DNA from: Lineus longissimus
Lineage: Eukaryota > Nemertea > Pilidiophora > Heteronemertea > Lineidae
Reading direction: 5' to 3'
Assembly (NCBI RefSeq): GCF_910592395.1
Contig: NC_088316.1
Location: 13,888,001-13,952,000, forward strand
Length of the DNA: 64,000 nt
The position numbers were made by a program, and so were the translations under genes. Position 1 is the stretch's first letter. The number at the start of each line of letters is the position of its first letter. The notes under the pieces were generated by a model that was not told the DNA's origin, did no database searches, and worked only from the letters and a program-made list of their open reading frames with translations. This document shows positions 1-12,260 of this stretch, one piece after another.

Positions 1-3000
1 AATCTGTTTAATACATAATTCACCTTTCCGGGTAGACGGCAATTTACAACAGATCTGTATAAGTTGGATTCTTCGGAGCAGCAACCTCATGGATCAGCAT
101 GTGTATAGCCTACAATTCAAGGATTGATTCCACACCGTTTTGTAAAAGGGACAATTTGAATATGAGATATGTTGGTTTTTCAAACAAAAATTGCTTCCAG
201 GGGGAACGTGACTTCTCCAACCAAGATAACTGAAAAATCTTTGAATTGAACTACATGTACATGTAAATAGTGGTCAAGAACGGTGCACTTGTCGATATCA
301 TTGAAGAAGCATTAATATCCGTTGGAGGGATATGAATACATTAACCAGAAATAAGGACACACTGTGAATACGTCATCCATTGGTGATGGTGTTTTTACAG
401 TATCTCTCCATAATCGAGTATCTAGAAGTATATATACATAATATGTAATGTGTGTCATCAAGAAACGCCTTACACTAAAACTGACGTGCACTTCTCATGC
501 ATGTCATACGCTTTACACTGCTTTACGAAGTTCCGCAAAAACAAGTACAAGAATCATTCAACAGTCAACATGATAGTTTGTAATTGGTATTGGTATCTTT
601 TCTAGAATAGAAAGTAAACTAGAAGAAATCAATGACATCTTTTTCATCGCAGAACTCAATTTTCACGATATTGGCACTTGACTATCTTGTACTATATCTG
701 GCGCCTTCCACCGGCTTTCTTTCCTAAATCACAACCGTTTCATATCATTTCCCAATCTAGGACATTCTGGCCATTTTTTCACGAGACCGATTCTGATTGC
801 ATGTAACATATTGCGCACGGTATTTTTGCTTCCTTTGGCTGTTATCGGCGGCGTTTGAGGTGGATGAGATAGCATTGCATTCCTACCTTATCAAGAACTT
901 ATGTTTGGCACGTTTTTTTGTTTCCCCTCAAGAGCTGCACAACTTCACCTTGAAGATTTTCCTACAAACAAGGGGACTGAGGAGAGCTTCAGCACAGTTC
1001 AAGGCAAAATTCGGGAGCAATGCGAGCAAGAAAGAATAAAAAGTCTTCCAATTACTAAACTGAACATGTACACAGATATAAAGCTGATAAGCGAGGGGTG
1101 AGACAGAAGTACAGCTGAAAAAGTTGAAGAGTCTATTCAACTAACCCTCATAAAATCCATTGAGTGTCTTCTGAGCGCAATGTCCGACACTTTTCCAATG
1201 TGATTGCACCAGAATGAGGCAGAGATAAATTTCCCGTGGCGTTCGCTGTCAAGTGTTGAAATTAGTCGCGGATGATGGGTGGTTTCGGTGCCAGCGGGCA
1301 TGATTCAGACCTCAGCAATGACGACCCATCAGAGGATGTAAAGTCTCAGCGTAAGATGAGAGAAACAGTTTTTAAGAAGAAAATTGAACAAGTCGTTGTT
1401 GGAAACTTGATACGCTGCTAATTCGGCAAGTACAGAGTAACTGTGCTGCAAAACAAATAAGAGTTCTTGTGGACGTTGCATCCCGCATATCACACACGAC
1501 GTCACTTATTTTTTGTGAAGACGAAGTTTTAAAGCCTGATGAATTTAGGCGCTTGAACACTTTTAATCGACTCAAAGCCGGAATTGATTTTCACCTCAGT
1601 AGACCCAGTTTCTATTCTGTTACCAATGCTCGTCTCCAGAGTTTATTTTCAAATCTTACTGAATGGTACGAACTGCACAATATAGTAGATGTGGTCTACG
1701 AACACTATTGAACGTTTAGAAGTCAAAGTACATACTTCATAGAGCTTCAAGGGTTATCATTCTCGGTTTGCGGACTACTTCAGGTGATGAACTATCATGA
1801 ATTAGTTAAAATCACATAGTTAAAGATCGAACAGTTGACATTTAAGGTGCGCAGCTACTACGTGAGTTCATCCTCGATTTACGGTGTATTCAAATTTAAA
1901 AACTCTTCTCTTAACTTTTAGCGTGTGTGATAAAGCACCAATGTTCAAACAACAAATCGCTGAATAATTCAACTCTTGGAACCGCTCTCTTCCCTCTGTA
2001 GTCTGCTTACATCAGAATACGAATGGCTGGCACGTGATTGTTGCTAACAACTTCTTAGGTTTTGTGACCAGCAAATTTTGCTGAGTCATGAGGAATACTG
2101 TATATATCGCCAAAATATTATCTCTCTTTGTCTTTGCACGCCATTACAGGCAGCACCTAAAGTTATGTGCATGGAATGTACGTGTGCTTACATAATTTGG
2201 GCAGATAGTTGCTTTTGGAGCATGCTGCATATCACCGAATCGCCAAAGGGAATGGAGCACCTTTCAAAAGCCACATTGAGCCCCACGTATATATTCCATG
2301 CACATTACTTGAGATGCTCCCTGTTTTTGCGTGCTACAAACAATGCAAGAGAGATAAATAATTGGGAGGAATTTAGCCAAAACGTGCAGTCATTCAAAAA
2401 ACAAGATGGCTTCCATCTTTATCATCTGAAATTCATGACAGTGCTGGTAAGACCAGAGCCTTTGCTATAAACCCGATCAACATTTATTTCAGTGTAAGAA
2501 ACGATCATGATACACCATCCATCACGGACCATGTAACATTCATTTGAGTAGCTAGATCAGTGCCCTGGGCATGTTTCCTTGGAAATAAGGGAAAACACTA
2601 CTTTAAAATGCGAGAAAATGGCACTTACAACTGTGTTGAAAGTAATGTATAACATACTTACCATTGTTTATGTAACACGACGCACAATAATTTCTAAATT
2701 TTATCCAATAAACGAGTTTCAAGAGTGAAATGAAGTGCCATAAAAAAATTAACGACCACTTAAATGAAACTTTCATTTAAAAGAAGGCAAAGTTGCATTG
2801 ATTTTGTCTGAAGTATATGACTGTGAAATAAATTGGAAATGTGGGCGCCACCTCGGTTTTCAAGAGAGCATGTTAGAAACTTTGATACAGATACACGGAA
2901 ATGTACACATTGTTGAATTTTCTAACTAGCAGTGGCAACCGACATCAGTTGAATTCGCCGAGTTTTGGTATGAATAATGTATAGTATCAGAGTTTTTCAT

Positions 3001-4577
3001 TTTTTCGCATTACAGTAATGAAAGCTGTTCCGCTTTGTTGCTTCCCTTTGACCAAAATAAGAAAAATATTATGATTGCAATTAAATTATGATTCCACACA
3101 TTCACTTTGCCACAGGATGGAGAAAATTTACCTACCCGTATTTTCAACAATGCATCCCACGGGACAGCGCGGGTATTAGTCCCGGAGCTGAGCGACTTTT
3201 ATTTAACATGCAGGCTGCAAATGATTTTAATGTGTTGTGGGATATAGTACGCCTACCTGACCATGAAACCAAATTCTTAAGTTTTTCCAGTTGTGGATTT
3301 AGGAGATAGAGGGGTTAGAATTATTGTTAATGACTTCATCATTGGACCACGAATGGAGTTTTGTACGGGAGCACAAACCTCAATGTACACGGAAATCTTA
3401 AACGGTTGGATTTAGACCCTTTAAATGTATAACCAACAGATAGAAACATGGTGACTCTGAGTGAGATAAGCAAGGTTTTATTTGTTTTTAAGTGGCAGTG
3501 TCGTTGGAAATGACTTTTTTTATGTATTTTGCCTTGATTTCAAGAGAAACCAATTTAAAATGTCATTTTCTATATAATATCAAAAGGAGGCTTCTGTGAA
3601 CCTGATAAGAGGTTGGTCCAATACAGATCATTGAGAGCTCGTGGTCTAAATGATTTTATGGTGGTTAGCTGGGGTAGTTATATGTGTCTGAGTGGCAAAG
3701 GGCATTGTCATATAAAAGTGTGGTTGCTCTTAACGACCCCGGGGTAACTGGTATATTTTTATCAGTTTTCGGGTCGGTAAAGGATTTTCACTTAGTGAAC
3801 AGCAATGCCATTAGCGTAGACCCAAATTGGGATTGCACGTATCCGCATTATAGTTGAATGAACCACTGGTCCATTAGCAAGAATCAGGCAAATGTGGCGC
3901 CGGGATGGATGGGTACATTTTAGTTGTGGACGATGAACAAGAATATCATCGGTATCACCAGTACTTGCTAGTATTAGTATATAAAGTTCAACGAATTTGG
4001 AAGCGATCGCATTATAAGCGGCAACAAAAAGACTTCTTCCTTTGAAACGGACGACCACCGAACTGAAATGGAGACCACGTACATGTAGCATTCAGGAAAT
4101 ACTGACACTGACGATACTGGTTGCTTCAGCAGAGCCGTTTTCGTGAAGGATTCGCCGGCCGGATATCCAGGGCAATTCTGGCGAAATAAAAGTACATGTA
4201 CTGCTAGAAGCGTATTCATTTTGCTTACAAAATTTGGGGGAAAACGACGACCTTTGCATGCCTATTAATATTTCATACAAATTCATTGGAACTCTCGCCT
4301 TTAATACATACCGGATAAGTACAGTCAAATAATTTTCATTCATGACAGCATATGTACACACTGCTGATGACAGCTATAAATAAATAATGAATTTAAAGCT
4401 ATTATCTGATTAGAATCCAATTAATTAAGCTCGGCGTCGAACTGAGAGTTTTGAATGTTTATATTCAAACCGCAATAAAAAGCCTTTTTATGCCTCATCT
4501 TGCACACAGTCGGCGATGAATAAATTTGCTGCTGAAGCACGCAATTCCCTCAGTTGGAACATTCCTAGTTTGTGCCA
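1..4577. other. Gene-poor stretch, no confirmed gene
   Basis: AT-rich sequence with no coding region I can support. Two short plus-strand ORFs (1275-1421 and 1469-1711) and a 130-codon plus-strand ORF (2078-2470) match no family I recognise and have no convincing splice context. The last of these overlaps an inverted repeat listed separately. Confidence 0.6.
2150..2318. repeat. Imperfect inverted repeat, possible MITE
   Basis: The left arm near 2150-2185 contains ATGTGCATGGAATGTACGTG. The right arm near 2282-2318 is its imperfect reverse complement, containing CACGTATATATTCCATGCAC. Similarity extends over roughly 38 bases per arm. The 170-bp size and paired arms resemble a miniature inverted-repeat transposable element, but no second copy was seen in the window and no clear target-site duplication was found. 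Confidence 0.4.
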
Positions 4578-4578
4578 T

Positions 4579-6054
4579 TAGGCCGTTTACACGGGACCAA
4601 GCAAGCCCGACTAGACCAGACCAGATGACATTCGTGCGCATTTACACGGCAGTTTAATCTAGACCGATCCGGGTCGATCTCGATCGGTTTGGTCCCGTGT
4701 AAACTGCCCCATGTATAAACCACACCAAACCAGTTCACATGCACTGGCAGTGTCCAGATCACATTGCTTACGACGTCGTATGTACATGTGAATGACGTAG
4801 GTCTCAGAGGTATGTGCAGCGAACCAAACCAAACCAGATCACATGCACTGGCAGTGTCCAGATCACATTGCTTACGACGTCGTATGTACATGTGAATGAC
4901 GTAGGTCTCAGAGGTATGTGCAGCGAACCAAACCAAACCAGATCACATGCACTGGCAGTGTCCAGATCACATTGCTTACGACGTCGTATGTACATGTGAA
5001 TGACGTAGGTCTCATAGGTATGTGCAGCGAACCAAACCAAACCAGATCACATGCACTGGCAGTGTCCAGATCACATTGCTTACGACGTCGTATGTACATG
5101 TGAATGACGTAGCTCTCAGAGGTATGTGCAGCGAACCAAACCAAACCAGATCACATGCACTGGCAGTGTCCAGATCACATTGCTTACGACGTCGTATGTA
5201 CATGTGAATGACGTAGGTCTCAGAGGTATGTGCAGCGAACCAAACCAAACCAGATCACATGCACTGGCAGTGTCCAGATCACATTGCTTACGACGTCGTA
5301 TGTACATGTGAATGACGTAGGTCTCAGAGGTATGTGCAGCGAACCAAACCAAACCAGATCACATGCACTGGCAGTGTCCAGATCACATTGCTTACGACGT
5401 CGTATGTACATGTGAATGACGTAGGTCTCAGAGGTATGTGCAGCGAACCAAACCAAACCAGATCACATGCACTGGCAGTGTCCAGATCACATTGCTTACG
5501 ACGTCGTATGTACATGTGAATGACGTAGGTCTCAGAGGTATGTGCAGCGAACCAAACCAAACCAGATCACATGCACTGGCAGTGTCCAGATCACATTGCT
5601 TACGACGTCGTATGTACATGTGAATGACGTAGGTCTCAGAGGTATGTGCAGCGAACCAAACCAAACCAGATCACATGCACTGGCAGTGTCCAGATCACAT
5701 TGCTTACGACGTCGTATGTACATGTGAATGACGTAGGTCTCAGAGGTATGTGCAGCGAACCAAACCAAACCAGATCACATGCACTGGCAGTGTCCAGATC
5801 ACATTGCTTACGACGTCGTATGTACATGTGAATGACGTAGGTCTCAGAGGTATGTGCAGCGAACCAAACCAAACCAGATCACATGCACTGGCAGTGTCCA
5901 GATCACATTGCTTACGACGTCGTATGTACATGTGAATGACGTAGGTCTCAGAGGTATGTGCAGCGAACCAAACCAAACCAGATCACATGCACTGGCAGTG
6001 TCCAGCTCAGAGGTATGTGCAGCGAACCAGACCAGACCGTGTAAAACGGCCCTA
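4579..6054. mobile_element. Non-autonomous inverted-repeat element carrying a tandem array
   Basis: The left end reads GGCCGTTTACACGG and the right end, reverse-complemented, reads GGGCCGTTTTACACGG; each is flanked by TA. A second internal inverted pair (about 4581-4600 and 4688-4709) makes the first 130 bp look like a small palindromic element. The rest is the 104-bp array. No transposase is encoded, so if mobile it depends on a partner elsewhere. Superfamily is not assigned. Confidence 0.5.
4717..6030. repeat. Tandem array of a 104-bp unit, about 12.5 copies
   Basis: Nearly identical units repeat with an exact 104-bp period. Each holds the 12-base palindrome TACGACGTCGTA, then TACATGT and the CRE-half-like TGACGTAG. 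Only scattered single-base differences were seen (for example near 5014 and 5112), and the first unit starts variantly. The last unit is internally deleted, jumping from the CAGTGTCCAG box to CTCAGAGG. Short ORFs recur in every unit on both strands but only reflect the period. The homogeneity suggests recent expansion or ongoing homogenisation. Confidence 0.95.
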
Positions 6055-8723
6055 CAGCCACGCAATAAATTCCCCACAAAGAGCTCTCATAAAAAGGTGA
6101 TTGAAGCTGTTCTTCGCAAACAAATTAAGTTTTATTGCACTTTAAAACGAGAACATGTCTCCTCAGTATCTGTTGCACCAAGCTAATAACCTTAAGTGTC
6201 AAATAATCAACATGATTACATCCCTCTTCTTCGTGCATTTAGCAATGATTTAATTTATTTTATGTATCTATCCATTTCCTAGTGGAAGGACGTTTATCAT
6301 TTGCATCATTCAATTATTCTCCGTATTGTTCTGGGCTCCCGAACCTCGAGAGCCGGCGCCTCAGGTTCCTCGGCGAGAAATTTTATACTTGTATACATCT
6401 TAATAATTGATTTAAAAGTCAGAATGTGCGAGATTTCGCAAGATTCGCGTGTCCAAATTATATTGTCGCCCAGCGGATAAAACAACGATTGGTAAATGGC
6501 AATCGAGTGAGGACGAACAATTATAATAGCTAAATGTCATCATCAGTAAAAAAAAAATCAACCATAATGTCCTGAATATACTTCTGTTTACTCATGTATA
6601 TACATGTAGTCGCATTTTCCATTTCTGAGTACTAATAGGCTAACCACATCAAAATCTCACGGCTCCAAATAAAAAATTTCAACAGATGGCCAAGTGCGTT
6701 TTGAAGGCATTTGAATTAAAGAAATTCCAGTTGTGTAACTACATGGGTACTGAATATAAATTTCAACTATGCCATATAGTGAAGAGGCTGATTTCCGAAA
6801 ACTATACATGGCAAGTTTCAGCGAATTCGCATGCACGATAACTGCACTATATGGCAGTGTGTATTTCTCTTAAGCTGAGCCACAAGTTAATACCGGTACA
6901 ATGGACAAATGCTTCATTGTCAAAACTACCAGTATCAGCAGCAGGAGACCTTACGTTGCCTTTCAGTGTGTTACATTAATTACATTAATTACAGCGTGGA
7001 AACAGCTGTACACATTAGCACACACAATCAAGGCTATAAAGTAATTGAACCAGGCCCATAAAATGTAACACCTTACCCCATCAAAATATGGAGACATAGC
7101 GTTGGTCACAGTTGATACAATATATAAGATACTCTAGTTTCTCGCGTCTCACCATTTTTTCCGATGGTGCAGGACTTCGGCCTTTGTTTCATTTAATAGT
7201 ACATGTAATTAGTTAACCGGTCTCAAACCGATGAAACTAGAGAGACACAGCCCACAGATCCAAGTCTGTGGAACTGCATTTTTTGCTTGATATGCAAAAA
7301 CACGCAGAAAATAATTGATATAAAGTATCTGATGTAAAATTATTGCAAAGGTTGTATACTTACATTACCATGTGGTTTTACAGTAACCGAACACGCTGTT
7401 GCGACACTCAAATCCGTGGCGCATCCATGTCGTAGCTATCATGAATGAACCAATAGTCACCGGCATCGATCGGAAAGCTGCCGTTGATTTCGTTGTCTAA
7501 GCCACTAATGCTGATGCAAGGTTACCATCTGCATAGTCGGTAAACAGTTAAAACAAACAGCGTAAGCAGGGCCAACAATTGAAATTACTATGTAAGTTTA
7601 ACTGGACGTATAACGTGTTTGCTCAGTTATGATAATAATTTTTTTTATATATAGCACAATTCATCTTCTGAATGGTGGCAGACTGAATGTGCCACATTTT
7701 TCCTCATAGAGTCAGAAAAAAGATCTTGATACAAATTAATACTGCTTGGTACCCTTATTTTTGTGTGTCGTGGTCGAACTTCTTTCTGCACACAACTCGA
7801 CCCGGTGATACATGAGATTTTGATCTAAATGTGAAAAAGCAGTCGTCCAGTTGATTTCTCTTTCAAGTTGGCCGAAAATACAAGTTCAACTGTGTATAAA
7901 ATGTACATGTTATCCTGGCCAACTCAAAGTGAAGTTTATATGGAATAACTAATACGTATTGGATTCACACGCTACGGACTTTCGTAGCAGCGACGATCAA
8001 CAAAAATTTCATAGTACGCTAGCAAAATCACTCGTTACTGCGACCTGCAACAAATTCAATCTTGACTGATATTTGCTGCATCGCTGCAACGAGAGATTGT
8101 TCCGGCGCTGTGACGACCCCCGCAGAGAAACGATTGCTGAAAGTACTGAACAAATATCATCACATGATCATCTCGAATCACCGCACTTGATCGGTCACAA
8201 GTTCCAGCCTAATTTTATTCTCCTCATCCAAGACAGGATTTATCGTTGTATCCCATGATCTTTCCTCGGAACGAACTGGTGATGTCTGTTTGCTGCCTCA
8301 GAAAATTGCTAACTGTCAATTTTTCACAACGGCTGCCTATATTTCATTAATAAATCACACAATTCATGCGTTATTGTGCACTTTGCAGAGTGTTCAATCT
8401 GCAAGTGCATGATAACGCTCGAATATAAAATTCAACAAATAATTTATGAAAATCGATGCCAAACTCTGCAATCGACGTCATCTTCGCCGTCATCTCGGAA
8501 CCATTCGGGCTGCGGTCCAGACATTTCCGGGAGGTTGTCGGAAGCATTCGGGGTTTCCGTTATGCCGAGAAAATCAAACCGAAGAAAGCCTTACCTCTTC
8601 TACAGAGACTGCAAACGACCTGCACAATAGTCGGCGTCTTCGTTACATGTATGTCATACTTGTACATACTTATGTAACCGATGAAGGCGTTCCATCCACG
8701 GTTTCTTAAGACATTCGTTCAGT
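6055..8723. other. Intergenic, nothing recognised
   Basis: No ORF of family-level significance, RNA gene or clear repeat was found. Overlapping plus-strand ORFs around 8376-8709 look like chance frames. Confidence 0.5.
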
Positions 8724-9731
8724 TCATGGAGTCCTCAAGATAATTCTCACTAACTCTTTCCTGTAGCGGTCACTCGTTAAGACATACAGATAGGAATTCA
8801 ACGAGAAGTTACAATACTGGACAGTGATCGTCAAGTCCAGGGTAAGCCTGTCAACTGCTTTCCAAAGAGCTCCGTCGATCATTGGTTTCCGAGTTATGAA
8901 AAACACTGTATGGATTCTCTCGGGGATTAGACCGCAGAGATAGGAAAACGAAACCAAAAGCAAGGTTTTGGTAACCGATTTATTTTGCGCTTGACCGGAT
9001 TTTTTTGCTCTTGTTCCAAGCATTTCGGTTCTTTCGCTATCTTGTCTCTTTATTGTGACGATGATGGCAATGTTGACAACGAAAAGAAGGAGGGCCGGTG
9101 TGTACACGTTGAACACTGCGTGCACTGTTTCAAACAATTTATCGTTCTCGAGGGTGTACGGACACAGCCAAGCGGAGTATTTTGGATTTTTTGTTCTCCA
9201 GAATGCTGCTAAATGAATAGTGAGGGACACAGAAATTATTACAATCATACTTAACTTTGTTCTGAACAAGGTAAACCACGGTTTTGCCTTCAAGGGGAAC
9301 AGCAGCGCAATCAGTCGACTGGTTGACATCACCAGCAATAGATGGGACGACAGGGAGGTGCTCAAATAATAAAAGAAGAGGTATTGTCGGCAGAATGGGC
9401 CCTGCACCCTAGGCGCCACAAGGACACTCGGGACGACCAAGAGCCAGCGCTGAAGGGCGAACGTTAGGAGATACACGCTGTCGCAAATTGCAACAAATCT
9501 CATGTACAGACAGGTCGTTGAGTTCCGATGGTGTGGTTGGGACATCAGTAGCCAAGAAAATATATTACCTATCACACCGATGAGAATGATTACAGGTGGA
9601 AAATACACGTCCACAATGTAAAGAATTGCATTCAAGATGGCTATCCGAGAGTCAACTGCATACACGTCAAAATCTGTTGCGGCCTCCGTTTCCTTTGCAG
9701 AACCGAAACCAACAGTTAATTCTGAATACAT
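8724..9731 (-). CDS. Intronless class A (rhodopsin-like) GPCR
   Basis: A single 335-residue ORF with seven hydrophobic helices, the usual size for a compact peptide-type receptor. TM1 (about 36-58) contains IGNIFSWLL with the conserved Gly-Asn. TM2 has the expected Asp in FVAICDSVYLL. A Cys before TM3 (GPFCRQ) and another in the second extracellular loop (AWLCPY) can form the conserved disulfide. TM7 ends NSYLYVL, a variant of NPxxY, followed by a helix-8-like basic stretch. Two motifs are unusual: the TM3 Asp-Arg-Tyr box reads TSR, and the TM6 Cys-Trp-x-Pro region reads GLIP. It acts at the plasma membrane, but ligand and G protein cannot be told. It most resembles the large orphan and neuropeptide-like expansions of marine invertebrates. 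The single exon fits retroposition or a family habit. The start is the first Met, giving a 30-residue extracellular N-terminus. Confidence 0.85.
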   Translation of the reverse strand: MYSELTVGFGSAKETEAATDFDVYAVDSRIAILNAILYIVDVYFPPVIILIGVIGNIFSWLLMSQPHHRNSTTCLYMRFVAICDSVYLLTFALQRWLLVVPSVLVAPRVQGPFCRQYLFFYYLSTSLSSHLLLVMSTSRLIALLFPLKAKPWFTLFRTKLSMIVIISVSLTIHLAAFWRTKNPKYSAWLCPYTLENDKLFETVHAVFNVYTPALLLFVVNIAIIVTIKRQDSERTEMLGTRAKKSGQAQNKSVTKTLLLVSFSYLCGLIPERIHTVFFITRKPMIDGALWKAVDRLTLDLTITVQYCNFSLNSYLYVLTSDRYRKELVRIILRTP

Positions 9732-12092
9732 TATAGTAGCCAGAACCTGCCAGGACCGCGTAAAGGTTATAACCGCTTGTGCCCACCTTTAGTGGTTGTA
9801 AAATTTATCTAAAAGCCATTGAGTAAAAACTAGACTTGTAAAATTATATACATGTGCTTGCCAAACCAAACGAGAGCTGAACAGTATACAAGAATACGAT
9901 GAAATGATAATGTCATTCGCTTCTCCCAAAGACTTCTCAAGGACTAATTTTGATTCCTTAACCGAAGTTGTTGGAAGAGAGAACAATTTTTAAGAAATGA
10001 CGCCGTGTCTTCCGTACATGTATGCCAGTTCCATCATTCCGTCAATTTATAATAAAGCGATGAAAGTTAGATATCCGGCAAGCAACATTTGAAAATGCAA
10101 ATATTAGATAACGGCATGATGCACATGTATTCCAAATTAATGAGATTTTTTTATTCTTGAAATACTGGCCATGTAAAAAAAAAACCCACTCTCTTTGAAT
10201 AAAGAAGCAAAAACACAATCGTGCTCCGCACTGCAATTCTATGCTGAAGTGTAAACCGATATTTTCCTTGCAACACTGAAGTGTGCTTTCAACAACTTAG
10301 CTTATCATATTTCGTGCTTAGATGGGAATTTGAAACGATAGAGAAACTTTTTATCAGCCATTCGATCGGATCATCTTATACTGGTTTTCGCCATTCAATT
10401 TTAGTTCGCAGCCCTTCTTGCTTCTTAGCCAAATACATGTACTACATGTACATGCCATACATGTACAGTGCATCGTCCAGGCAAACTGTCAGCAGGCCCG
10501 AGTATTAAACAAAAAGTAGCATTTCCTGTAGATTTATATCGAATGACTAACACAACGCAAAAAATTACAAAATTGACCAAAAGTTTATTTCAACAATTCC
10601 TTGCATTGTACATTTAAATTTTAAAAGGGGACATGGCCAAAAAAGTAACATTGAAACTGGAGTTATGTCACGTCATAATCAAACGCTAGATCAGTATTTT
10701 TCCGTGTTCCAGTTAACCCATCTTTTTCAATACATAAAGCTTTTATCAATCGCAATCTGACGGTAACAACATGAAAGAAATCGATTTTAAAACTTACAAT
10801 TTCATTGCATAGTAACAACCAAGCATAGGCCCAGTAAATATTTGATATCTGTCAAGTTTTTAAAAGGCACATGTTCCTATCTCCAACTGATAACCAAAGG
10901 TCATAACGAGAAAGTTTTTTTCTCTTTACCAACATTCGGTTCCAAGGTTAATTTTTGACCGCTTGTAAGCCAGACTGTGTTAAATCCACTGTCTTGAGAA
11001 GACTGAATGACACTGGTGATGAATGAGCTTTAGTCCATTCGTATAAATGAGAATGCTGAACCTCTCTTACAATCCTGTTTGGATTTGAGGCAAGGATCAA
11101 TAAAAACCAAGCTTCAAAGAAATCCAACCTGTAATTCGCCCTCCTGAGCCTCAAACGATGAGGACAAATCATTACGAATGGACTAGAGTATCAGATATAG
11201 GATATTATTAAGTACACTATACATATCTGGTGACCAACCCGTTCCAAAAAGAAACACATCCTGTAGAATGTCGGCGACCACATTTTCTCTCTCTCTGACA
11301 AAGCACTTTTTATCAAAATGCAGCCGGCAGTATAATGCATGCTATAACGCCAATCAAATGCATAATGAATACTGCTGAGCCCTGGTGAAATTTACACCAA
11401 ATAGAAGAGTTAATGGTGAAGTTCATACAATATTAAAAACACGAACGATATGTTTATTCTCTGATTCTGATATGGCACGAATTGAAACTTGGATTGAAAC
11501 TCCGTAGCAGCAATTCTCTGAAAGCAGTTGGTTTATCTACATTGTCTATATATTATCTCATGTTACGCGGGCATTTACTTGGCATTTAGTGCCGCACACT
11601 AACACAATTTAGCATACAGGTCAGATTTCGAATCCTGAATCTCAGGCATCAAACTAAAAGGCGTCTTTCCATCATCAATCATAAGCCATTGGCCTATTGG
11701 CTATTTCTTCAATCAGTAAACTGCGTGGTCAGTCACTGACAAAAATCGTAGTCCGATCAAGCTATTGGGCGCCAATCAGCTCAGGTCAGTTCATACTCGG
11801 TTATATCCGGCGCAGCTTGATCAACGCGTACATATATCCGCGATCGACCTGTGAAGAGAGGCTATAAAACGGAAATATAAAATGACGAGTTTTGCGAGCA
11901 AGAATCGCACATTCTTCGCATAGATAATCATTCCAAAAATGCATTGCTGGCGGTTATTATGCATTTGTAGAACCAATTTCTTTTTTTCTGCCGAACACCT
12001 TCAGTTGATGACCTCCCATGCATGATGAGAAGAGCAAACTCCATCCCGTGACGGACAATGAAATCACATACCATCTACCAAACCAGTAGACT
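9732..12092. other. Intergenic between GPCR and receptor gene
   Basis: No gene recognised. A minus-strand AATAAA (seen as TTTATT at 11453-11458) lies about 635 bp past the receptor stop codon and is a candidate polyadenylation signal, so part of this stretch is probably that gene's 3' UTR. Confidence 0.4.
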
Positions 12093-12260
12093 TCACTCCG
12101 GCGAATACGAAGAGTAGACGGACCAATATACGATGTTAAAAAGTAGAAATGACAGAGGAAACCCGTATCTCGATGACTTGTCGATGCTTGACGAGAGGTT
12201 TCTATTCCCAGGCCCAACAGGACAATCTATCAATCGAAAGAAGGACCGATAGCACGTTTC
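12093..12260 (-). CDS. Receptor exon 9: TM4 and stop
   Basis: The acceptor CTTCCAG is followed in phase 0 by 55 codons and TGA at 12093-12095. The fourth membrane helix reads [15 protein letters not shown], the standard family pattern, followed by a short extracellular tail. The exon is not the longest frame here; it was found by reading for TM4. Confidence 0.9.
   Translation of the reverse strand, partial: ETCYRSFFRLIDCPVGPGNRNLSSSIDKSSRYGFPLSFLLFNIVYWSVYSSYSPE

Noticed and set aside
2078-2470. 130-residue plus-strand ORF as a gene
   Set aside because: It overlaps an inverted repeat, shows no recognisable domain, signal peptide or splice context, and is within chance for AT-rich DNA of this size.
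4717-6030. Regular repeats suggesting a CRISPR array
   Set aside because: The whole 104-bp unit is repeated with no variable spacers, and the context is eukaryotic.
4565-6077. Dozens of 61- and 78-codon ORFs on both strands, resembling a multi-gene family of small proteins
   Set aside because: They recur with the 104-bp period in a noncoding-looking array and change frame with the repeat; all are by-products of the tandem repeat.
8985-9212. Plus-strand ORF opposite the GPCR
   Set aside because: It is antisense to a well-supported seven-helix frame and has no family features.
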